Source: Cellvibrionaceae bacterium
Lineage (GTDB): Bacteria; Pseudomonadota; Gammaproteobacteria; Pseudomonadales; Cellvibrionaceae
Length of the DNA stretch: 64,000 bases
NCBI GenBank assembly: GCA_021151695.1
Contig: JAGKWU010000004.1
Span: forward strand, 186,001-250,000
Direction: 5' to 3'
Shown: positions 51,523 through 64,000 of the stretch, one piece after another
Layout: each line of letters opens with the position of its first letter
Numbering within the stretch: position 1 is the first letter of the stretch
Position numbers and translations under genes: made by a program
Notes under the pieces: generated by a model
Databases searched by the model: none
Told to the model about the DNA's origin: nothing
What the model saw: the letters and a program-made list of their open reading frames with translations, nothing else

Positions 51523-52281
51523 CTAATCAGCCCGCAAAATCTCGACTCCCTTACTGCTGAATTGGCTGAGCGCCGAGTCATCCGTCTCCGAGCTAACCAC
51601 CAATACCGACAAATCCTCGACCGGGATAATCTGGTAGGCAGCCGCCGCGCCGAGTTTTTCTGGCGATAACATCAACACCACTTCTGCCGCCCCGCGACAA
51701 AAAGCGCGCTTAATCGCCGCCTCTTCCCAATCCCCAGTAGTTACACCTGTCTCGGCCTGCACGCCGGTAGCACCGAGAAAAAACAAATCTGTGCGCAGCC
51801 TTGCGATGGCTTCTGCCGTTTCAGCACCTACCGCCACCTGGGAATGACGGAAAATTTTGCCGCCGATCAAGATGACCTCCACCAGCGGATGGTTGCGCAA
51901 CTCAGCGGCTATCAAAGGGCTATGGGTGACAATCGTGCAAGCCAGATCTTTCGGCAAAGCGCGCACCAGCTGCAGATTTGAGGTACCGCCATCCACAGCC
52001 ACTACCTGACCAGCCCGGATCAAGCCGACAGCCGCTTTGCCCATACTGACCTTGGCATCGGTGGAGATAGATTCCCGCCGTTCATAATTGCCAAGCGCGA
52101 CCGACTTGGGCAGCGCACCGCCATGCACCCGCTGCACCAAGCCTTCAGCGGCCAGTTCGCGCAAATCACGCCTGACCGTATCTTCCGACACCAGCCATTC
52201 CTGACTAAGCACCGTGACGGAAACCTGCCCGCTTTCCTTTAAGCGATCCAGAATAATTTGTTTACGTTGCGCCGTGAGCAT
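51523..52281 (-). CDS. DeoR-family transcriptional regulator
   Basis: A 252-residue protein from ATG 52281 (MLTAQRKQIILDRLKESG), with AAGGA about 8 bases upstream. The N-terminal winged helix-turn-helix (about 1–60, with LVSEDTVRRDLRELAAEGLVQRVHGGALP) is the DeoR signature. The C-terminal domain is the sugar-phosphate-sensing isomerase-like fold (VAVDGGTSNLQLVRAL, VILIGGKIF, DLFFLGATGV). It diverges from nudK, and paired TTGCACGAAA repeats in the shared upstream region are candidate operators. A sugar phosphate linked to nucleotide-sugar turnover is a reasonable but unproven effector. Confidence 0.9.
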   Translation of the reverse strand: MLTAQRKQIILDRLKESGQVSVTVLSQEWLVSEDTVRRDLRELAAEGLVQRVHGGALPKSVALGNYERRESISTDAKVSMGKAAVGLIRAGQVVAVDGGTSNLQLVRALPKDLACTIVTHSPLIAAELRNHPLVEVILIGGKIFRHSQVAVGAETAEAIARLRTDLFFLGATGVQAETGVTTGDWEEAAIKRAFCRGAAEVVLMLSPEKLGAAAAYQIIPVEDLSVLVVSSETDDSALSQFSSKGVEILRAD

Positions 52282-52311
52282 TCGCCAATCCTTACCCAAA
52301 AATCAAAATAA

Positions 52312-52408
52312 TTGCACGAAAATGCATGAAATAGCAAATAAACTTTCATAAACAAGTAAATACAGGTAATATCATGCAAAAATTAGCACATGACTTTGCA
52401 CGAAAGTG
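52312..52408. promoter_or_regulatory. Direct repeats in the deoR-type/nudK divergent promoter region
   Basis: TTGCACGAAAATG (52312–52324) and TTGCACGAAAGTG (52396–52408) are the same 13-mer with one mismatch, 84 bp apart. Related TGAAA/TTTCA motifs lie in between (about 52327 and 52344). These are candidate autoregulatory sites of the adjacent DeoR protein. Confidence 0.45.
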
Positions 52409-52428
52409 AATATTTGGAGGAAAGACGA

Positions 52429-53010
52429 GTGAATCCTGATATAGAAATCCTGAATACCGAACTACTCTCCGACAACTGGTACCGGCTGAATAAAATCACC
52501 TTTCGCCAGCGGGATGCCAAAGGTGGATGGTCAATCCAAAGCCGGGAAGCCTACGATCGCGGCAACGGTGCCACCATCCTGCTTTATAACCTTGAAAAGC
52601 AGACAGTGATTTTGACTCGCCAATTTCGTATGCCTACCTACGTCAACGGCAATGACGACGGGATGTTGATTGAAACCTGCGCCGGCCTGCTGGATGGAGA
52701 TAATCCTATTGACGCGATCAAACGGGAAACCGAAGAGGAGACGGGCTATCGCCTGGGTGAGGTACAACCTGTGTTTGATCTTTATATGAGCCCCGGATCT
52801 GTTACCGAAATAGTTCACTTTTTTATTGCCCCCTATTCCCACCGCGAAAAAGTGTCCGAAGGCGGTGGGACGGGTGCGGACGAGCGCATTGAGGTTATGG
52901 AAATTCCGTTTAAGGAAGCCCTGGTTATGATCAAAGACGGGCGCATCAAAGATGGGAAAACCGTTATTTTGCTGCAGCACCTTTTGTTGTCAGCTATCCT
53001 CCCGGATTAG
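52429..53010 (+). CDS. nudK: NUDIX hydrolase, GDP-mannose pyrophosphatase NudK
   Basis: A 193-residue enzyme from GTG 52429, with GGAGG 8 bases upstream; an earlier in-frame ATG at 52390 lacks such a site. It closely follows E. coli NudK: SREAYDRGNGATILLYN, QFRMPTYVNGNDDGMLIETCAGLLDGD, the Nudix box with REXXEEXGY (KRETEEETGYRLG), DLYMSPGSVTEIVHFFIA, and the ending MIKDGRIKDGKTVILLQ. It hydrolyses GDP-mannose and related nucleotide sugars to mannose 1-phosphate and GMP. It is divergently transcribed from a DeoR-type regulator and converges on the small membrane-protein genes. Confidence 0.93.
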   Translation: MNPDIEILNTELLSDNWYRLNKITFRQRDAKGGWSIQSREAYDRGNGATILLYNLEKQTVILTRQFRMPTYVNGNDDGMLIETCAGLLDGDNPIDAIKRETEEETGYRLGEVQPVFDLYMSPGSVTEIVHFFIAPYSHREKVSEGGGTGADERIEVMEIPFKEALVMIKDGRIKDGKTVILLQHLLLSAILPD

Positions 53011-53016
53011 CCCCGT

Positions 53017-53274
53017 TCAATTTTTAACCCGCCGATTTTTTTCGACGATGGCGTAAATAATAAAACCGTAGGACACCCACTTGATCAGGTAGTAGCTGGG
53101 TGTCCCTTCTTGCATGTTAAATAGCGTCAACGAAATACGATTGGCGGCTTCGATAAAAAACGAAATCGCAAAAAACAAAAAAAATCTATCGTGTGTGCTG
53201 CGCCAAAATTTCACAAAGAAAAGCGCAACTATAAAAGAGCAGCAGGCGATTGCGCCTATTAACATATCATTCAT
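53017..53274 (-). CDS. Small membrane protein, DUF5985-like (distal)
   Basis: An 85-residue protein with about three hydrophobic helices (about 5–22, 29–45, 62–78) separated by short charged turns. The pattern LLIGAIACCSFIVALFFVKFWRSTHDRFFLFFAISFFIEAANR resembles DUF5985 proteins, which have no known function. It lies 8 bases after the stop of a second protein of the same type and layout. It is the last gene of a minus-strand block that begins with sensor kinase genes. It could be a membrane partner of that signalling system; this is inference. Confidence 0.72.
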   Translation of the reverse strand: MNDMLIGAIACCSFIVALFFVKFWRSTHDRFFLFFAISFFIEAANRISLTLFNMQEGTPSYYLIKWVSYGFIIYAIVEKNRRVKN

Positions 53275-53282
53275 CAGTGGGC

Positions 53283-53534
53283 CTATTCGTCGAAAATTAA
53301 TCCGTATATTAAAAACAGTACCGCAATTAAGGCTACCGCCAATCGCCAGGTGAGAAGATCTATTCCAGGGAATACAAGCTTGTCCGCAATCACTAATAGA
53401 TTATTTAGCGTCACCCCAACAAAACAAACACCCGCCCACAAGAGCAACCGATAGCGGCTGGTGAAATAACTGCGCAACAGTAAAACCGCGCAGGTGCCTG
53501 AGGTAAGCGCGCAGAGCGCATAGATAACAAACAT
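53283..53534 (-). CDS. Small membrane protein, DUF5985-like (proximal)
   Basis: An 83-residue protein with three hydrophobic helices and the pattern YALCALTSGTCAVLLLRSYFTSRYRLLLWAGVCFVGVTLNNLL. It is related in layout to the next gene's product (helix, RSY or RST turn, aromatic helix, Asn-rich segment). Its ATG overlaps the upstream stop by one base (TAATG), so it is translationally coupled to the winged-helix-like gene. Function unknown; the two proteins may form a heteromer. Confidence 0.72.
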   Translation of the reverse strand: MFVIYALCALTSGTCAVLLLRSYFTSRYRLLLWAGVCFVGVTLNNLLVIADKLVFPGIDLLTWRLAVALIAVLFLIYGLIFDE

Positions 53535-53929
53535 TATTTGTCCTTGTTAAATTTGAACGCATCCGCAAACAACCGCACGCGGCCACTGCTGGTTTTAGCG
53601 TGAATCATATTGGTGACTTCGATCAAATGGCTGGAATAATAATCTGCAAGTTCAGCGATAAGTGCGCGCAACTCTTCTGACTCAGGGGCATAGGTAAATA
53701 CACCTTTGCGCTCCATACAAATACCTGCTGCACGCAGATCAATTAGCATGTTGTCCGCCAGGTCCTCAGTAATATATAAACGCCGGGCAATAGTACTGGC
53801 ATCCCACCCTTGCTCTGAATGTTGATGCAAGAGCAGAATGGCTTCCAGATGCGGAATTGATGCTATCGAATAAATAAAACGACGCAGTTCTTGATGTAAA
53901 CCTGAATAACTCATGAGTAACTTCAACAC
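53534..53929 (-). CDS. Winged-helix-like protein of unknown function
   Basis: A 131-residue soluble protein. The segment ILLLHQHSEQGWDASTIARRLYITEDLADNMLIDLRAAGICMERKGVFTYAP has the helix–turn–helix–wing order of a MarR/Rrf2-like DNA-binding fold. A helical C-terminus follows (ELADYYSSHLIEVTNMIHA). A shorter start at 53914 (MSYSGLHQ) is possible. It is coupled by a one-base overlap to the downstream membrane-protein gene and follows the CheR-like gene by 68 bases. It could be a transcription factor or a protein-interaction module controlling this locus. No family name is certain. Confidence 0.68.
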   Translation of the reverse strand: MLKLLMSYSGLHQELRRFIYSIASIPHLEAILLLHQHSEQGWDASTIARRLYITEDLADNMLIDLRAAGICMERKGVFTYAPESEELRALIAELADYYSSHLIEVTNMIHAKTSSGRVRLFADAFKFNKDK

Positions 53930-53997
53930 AAAACGCTAAACATAATCCTTCCGACTCTTCGATCCATTATCTCCACTCCACTATTCTTACAAACGCC

Positions 53998-54843
53998 TCA
54001 GCGAATTTTGCGATAAATCCCCTGCTGGGCAGACACAATATCAAAACGCACAGCAGCTTCTGCGGGCTTCACCGTGGTAGCGCCCGGCAAACCGAGCACA
54101 CCAAACACAGGCAGGCTATCGCTAAAAATTTGCAAGGCGCGTCGACGCAAGGCCGTTGCATATTGCGCGAGACCACCCGCACAAACGATAGCTTCAAATT
54201 CATTGAATGAGGCATCTGTGGCAAGGTCGTACTCAGCCCAGGTGACATGTTCGACCAGCCTGTGGCTAAACGCCGCTTCGCCATTTGCCTGGTGAATATA
54301 TTTTTTCAGCGAGCCTGTGCCGCCCGCCAATACATAGTTATCCTGATAGCAGGCGAACCGCTCTTGCGGAAAATATCCGCTGCGCGCTTTTTCCAGCAAG
54401 TTGGCGCTGCGACTGGTGGCGTAGATATGGGTTTTATCGGCAAGGTTTTCTTCGCTTAACAAAATTGCCAAACTAAAAACATCTTCTGCCGCAACGCAAT
54501 CGGCAATCCACAATTTTGGCGCTGGGCAAGAGCGCAACCAGGGCACCAGCAGCTCGCGCAATTGCAACAAACTTTTGGCTGGCGAAAAAAGCGCGGGCTC
54601 GCGCGCATCCAGGCTGTTCAGTAGCGCATCTATATAACCGGGATGGTGCAATACCAGATTTTGCAGCTCCGATACAGTGGTCACCTCGTGAATCAGCATA
54701 AATTCCTGCAAGCGCGTGCGCAGCCATTCAATATGATGGCCCCGGAAATCATCGCCAAAACGCTGGTAAATCGCCTCCAGCAAGAGCTTGATCTCCAGGG
54801 ACTCTAGAGCATTAATGGGTTGGAGTGCATCCGACATCATCAT
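53998..54843 (-). CDS. CheR-like methyltransferase fold, degenerate SAM site
   Basis: A protein of about 281 residues from ATG 54843 (two further ATGs follow in frame), 5 bases after the hybrid kinase stop. The N-terminal helical domain (YQRFGDDFRGHHIEWLRTRL) and the order of later segments match CheR chemoreceptor-type methyltransferases. The usual GCxTGEEPYS SAM loop reads DCVAAEDVFS, and the usual FCRNVLIYF reads VCAGGLAQY. The key glycines and acidic residue are therefore altered. It may be a catalytically weak or purely binding relative, perhaps acting as an adaptor for the neighbouring kinase. Confidence 0.75.
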   Translation of the reverse strand: MMMSDALQPINALESLEIKLLLEAIYQRFGDDFRGHHIEWLRTRLQEFMLIHEVTTVSELQNLVLHHPGYIDALLNSLDAREPALFSPAKSLLQLRELLVPWLRSCPAPKLWIADCVAAEDVFSLAILLSEENLADKTHIYATSRSANLLEKARSGYFPQERFACYQDNYVLAGGTGSLKKYIHQANGEAAFSHRLVEHVTWAEYDLATDASFNEFEAIVCAGGLAQYATALRRRALQIFSDSLPVFGVLGLPGATTVKPAEAAVRFDIVSAQQGIYRKIR

Positions 54844-54848
54844 AAAAC

Positions 54849-61718
<6,870 letters not shown>

Positions 61719-61925
61719 CGTATCCAAAGTAGCAGTCTCCGAACTTTTATAAAAAATGTTGAGAGCAACCAAACTGGAATTGTTATTGTTGTCTGTTACT
61801 CGTCCTTAAAAGCTGCGTGGATACTTATCCCAGTATGCACAAGCTCTGGCCCAATATGCCCAAACTCGGGTAGAAAATAGCTATTGTTTTTTGGTGTTGC
61901 CAATTTATCGATTGGCGATGGAGAA

Positions 61926-62972
61926 TTATTTTTTAACCTTACCAGCGGCCAACTTTATCGGCGCACCCACATGTTGACTTTGGCTATTGGCCGCTGCGAA
62001 TTTAAAAAGAGTTTCAGCAGAGGCACCATCAACCGGAAACCGTGCAGCCCCCAAAGCCACAGAAATATTTACCGGCTTATCGTTAATCGTTGTGATCTCT
62101 GCCAGTGCTGACGCTATTTTTTTTGCAATGACAGAGAGCTGTTCCGGGTTCGTCACGTGCTTGATCCATAGAGCAAACTCATCGCTGCCAACACGGGCGA
62201 CCACATCGCCCTCTGAAGTGAGCTGCACCAATTTTTCCGACACCTGCTTTAACAGCAGATCGCCGGTGGCGTTGTCATGTTGATTATTGATGCTTTTGAA
62301 GTTATCAATATCGCAATAGATCAGCCCAGCTTCACCAGTGGCCGACATCAGTTGGTTTTCCAACAACTGCAAAAACTTCTGGCGATTGAATAAACCTGTC
62401 AGTGAATCTCGCCCCACCAAATCCTGACCACGCTCCTCAGCTACACGTCGCTCGTCTATTTCAGTTTGCAGCTGGATATTCACGCGTTCCAAATCAAGCA
62501 TACGCTGGTAACGCAGATCAGTATTAATCGCCTGGAGCGCTGCGGTTTTGCGCTGTAGCTCCTGGGTTTTTAAATTCAACTCAACAAACACAGCGACTTT
62601 GGTTTGCACGACTTGGGGGATAATGGGTGCAAATAAATAATCAGCACCACCTTTCTGGTAACCCTTCATACGATTTAATTCATCACCGTAATAGGCGGTA
62701 ATAAAAATAATGGGAACAGAAGCGGAGCGCGGGTGGGAGCGGATGGCATCGGCAGTTTCAAAGCCGTCCATACCCGGCATACTGACATCAAGCAGGATTA
62801 CCGCAAAATCATGCTTGAGTATTTCACGCAACGCCTCCTCGCCAGACTGCACCATAAATACAGTGTAAAGCGCTTCTTCCTCCGGGCCACTCAGAATGCT
62901 CGATAGCGCCAGAAGGGTTGAGGGGTCGTCATTTACGATGAGCACTTTCGCGTGTGGTGAAGAGTCAGCCAT
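61926..62972 (-). CDS. Response regulator with REC and diguanylate cyclase (GGDEF) domains
   Basis: A 348-residue regulator. The receiver domain (about 8–125) has phospho-acceptor D62 in ILLDVSMPGMDGFE and acidic pair NDD. A coiled-coil linker (about 130–182) leads to a GGDEF domain (about 186–345) starting RDSLTGLFNRQKF. The signature is GSDEF (262–266) instead of GGDEF, and no RxxD product-inhibition site precedes it. Some variants of this kind remain active in c-di-GMP synthesis; activity here is uncertain. It lies 208 bases upstream of the hybrid kinase start on the same strand, and is probably its output or a parallel partner. Confidence 0.92.
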   Translation of the reverse strand: MADSSPHAKVLIVNDDPSTLLALSSILSGPEEEALYTVFMVQSGEEALREILKHDFAVILLDVSMPGMDGFETADAIRSHPRSASVPIIFITAYYGDELNRMKGYQKGGADYLFAPIIPQVVQTKVAVFVELNLKTQELQRKTAALQAINTDLRYQRMLDLERVNIQLQTEIDERRVAEERGQDLVGRDSLTGLFNRQKFLQLLENQLMSATGEAGLIYCDIDNFKSINNQHDNATGDLLLKQVSEKLVQLTSEGDVVARVGSDEFALWIKHVTNPEQLSVIAKKIASALAEITTINDKPVNISVALGAARFPVDGASAETLFKFAAANSQSQHVGAPIKLAAGKVKK

Positions 62973-63119
62973 GAATCAGTGCCTCAAAGGGATAGTCATC
63001 GGAACGGCAATAGTAAGCCAAATTATATGGGGATTTCCATGACAATATTTGTGCGTAAATTATCCCACTGATTTTTATAAGTAACGGCACAGCGAAACGC
63101 CTGTTTTGAAAAAATTCTG

Positions 63120-63150
63120 GCGCATTTTTTACTACCAATAAAAAATGCGC
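63120..63150 (-). terminator. Hairpin, candidate terminator of the carboxylesterase gene
   Basis: GCGCATTTTTT (63120–63130) and AAAAAATGCGC (63140–63150) form an 11-bp perfect stem with a 9-base loop, 12 bases after the minus-strand esterase stop. A T-rich run follows a few bases later on the minus strand, so termination is likely but not textbook. Confidence 0.6.
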
Positions 63151-63162
63151 ACAACCGCTTCG

Positions 63163-64000
63163 CTATTGCGGCTCACCGCGATCCATTATCCAGGGCATGG
63201 CATACCAGAGATCACAGCGGTGATATTGCTCATAGTCCACAACCCCTTTTTCGCCGCTCCGTTGTGGACTCAATTCTATATATTGTTGCGTCTCGGCAAG
63301 GCTACTCCACAGCGGCAAGCCTTCGCCGTTAGGATTATTGTATTTGATAAAATTAGTCCAGTAACGAATCATTTGTTCGGATAAGCGTTTTTGTTCAGGT
63401 GTAAATTGCGCCGAACGAGGTTGCGCAGTGCCCGGCCACACATAAGGAATTTCTGCACTATGTGGGCTACCGAACTGAAAATTAAAATCAGTCACCGCAA
63501 AAGGTGCATTGGGATCGGCAAACTCGTAAAAGAAAACAGGTGATTGCGATGCAATATTTTTTGCCAATTGCATGCTGCTGCAACCACCAAGGCCGCGCAT
63601 GCCGCTGTCGGTAATCAACTCGCTAGTAATATAGGGGTAGGGATTTTTTTCTTGCGCATATAAATCGCCATAGCGCTTGAGGATTTTCTCCTTTTGCGAT
63701 GGCATCACCAATGTATTTAACCAGGCCTCAAATTTTTCGCGATCAACATGTTTAAAGGAGGGCCCGGCAATGCGGCCCTCCTCGCGATTAGCGCCGACCA
63801 ATACGGGAATCGGCCGCCATTTTTTCTGCGCAATTAAATCGTAGGCAGTTTCGGGTTCTGTCGTCGGCGCTGCAAAACCGCCTGCAGCGACAATCTCACT
63901 GGACGCTTTATCACGCAGGCATTGGACGTCATTGCAATTAAGTTTTTGTGCGAGTTCACGAGCGCGGTTGTGCGCTTGTTCAAGCGTATCTATATCGTGC
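63163..64000 (-). CDS. Type-B carboxylesterase/para-nitrobenzyl esterase family (partial, N-terminus outside window)
   Basis: The minus-strand frame is open from the right edge to the stop at 63163, giving the last 279 or so residues. HDIDTLEQAHNRARELAQKL at the edge and a Cys pair (NCNDVQC) lead into PIPVLVGANREEG, where the Glu before Gly is the acidic triad member. The catalytic His lies in FGSPHSAEIPYVW. The C-terminal WTNFIKYNNPNGEGLPLW block is diagnostic for the family. The nucleophile GESAG would be off-window. These enzymes hydrolyse carboxylic esters and are often secreted. The frame visible from a TTG at 63801 is only an internal fragment of it. Confidence 0.88.
   Translation of the reverse strand, partial: HDIDTLEQAHNRARELAQKLNCNDVQCLRDKASSEIVAAGGFAAPTTEPETAYDLIAQKKWRPIPVLVGANREEGRIAGPSFKHVDREKFEAWLNTLVMPSQKEKILKRYGDLYAQEKNPYPYITSELITDSGMRGLGGCSSMQLAKNIASQSPVFFYEFADPNAPFAVTDFNFQFGSPHSAEIPYVWPGTAQPRSAQFTPEQKRLSEQMIRYWTNFIKYNNPNGEGLPLWSSLAETQQYIELSPQRSGEKGVVDYEQYHRCDLWYAMPWIMDRGEPQ

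Overview
The window looks like chromosome of a Cellvibrio-type gammaproteobacterium. The reasons are a secreted CBM2–Ser/Thr linker–GH5 endoglucanase, TonB-dependent receptors controlled by surface signalling and LacI-type regulation, moderate GC content, and the Pseudomonas-like block hemA–prfA–prmC–moeB diverging from TPR–lolB–ispE–tRNA-Gln–prs–rplY–pth–ychF. The species assignment is an inference; no database was searched.

Layout. 1–3763 (minus): a MacB/LolD-like ABC exporter (adaptor, ATPase, two FtsX-type permeases, the last cut by the window edge), with a candidate sigma-54 promoter and palindromic activator site upstream. 3938–8167 (minus): two DUF898/YjgN-like membrane proteins flanking an M48 metallopeptidase. 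8328–13366 (minus): hemA, prfA, a small monooxygenase-like gene, a hypothetical gene, prmC and moeB. 13492–15318 (minus): a Kef-type cation/proton antiporter. 15480–30197: the conserved lolB–ychF block. It is interrupted between rplY and ychF by two acyltransferases, a GT39-like glycosyltransferase and the GH5 cellulase. 30293–37415: a metallo-hydrolase, an AraC regulator with an FAD monooxygenase, an NADP oxidoreductase, an Xre/RES toxin–antitoxin pair and yegD.

37720–46982 looks like one nutrient-uptake locus. It holds a signalling TonB receptor, an ECF sigma factor, a FecR anti-sigma factor, a LacI regulator, a second paralogous TonB receptor and a lipoprotein esterase. Three exact copies of the palindrome TGAAATCGATTTCA tie the second receptor and the esterase to the LacI protein.

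47118–53010 carries a TPR protein with its membrane partner, an M32 carboxypeptidase whose expected start is interrupted by a stop codon, aroA, tRNA-Met, and a divergent DeoR/nudK pair. 53017–62972 (minus) is a signalling block: a GGDEF response regulator, a 2289-residue soluble hybrid kinase with 13 tandem 92-residue HAMP-type units, a degenerate CheR-like protein, a winged-helix-like protein and two tiny membrane proteins. The window ends inside a type-B carboxylesterase.

The best candidates for poorly described systems are the poly-HAMP kinase block, the LacI/surface-signalling uptake locus, and the DUF898–M48–DUF898 operon. A perfect 34-bp inverted-repeat element at 33887–33994, with a decayed relative at 9093–9219, marks a dispersed intergenic repeat family.
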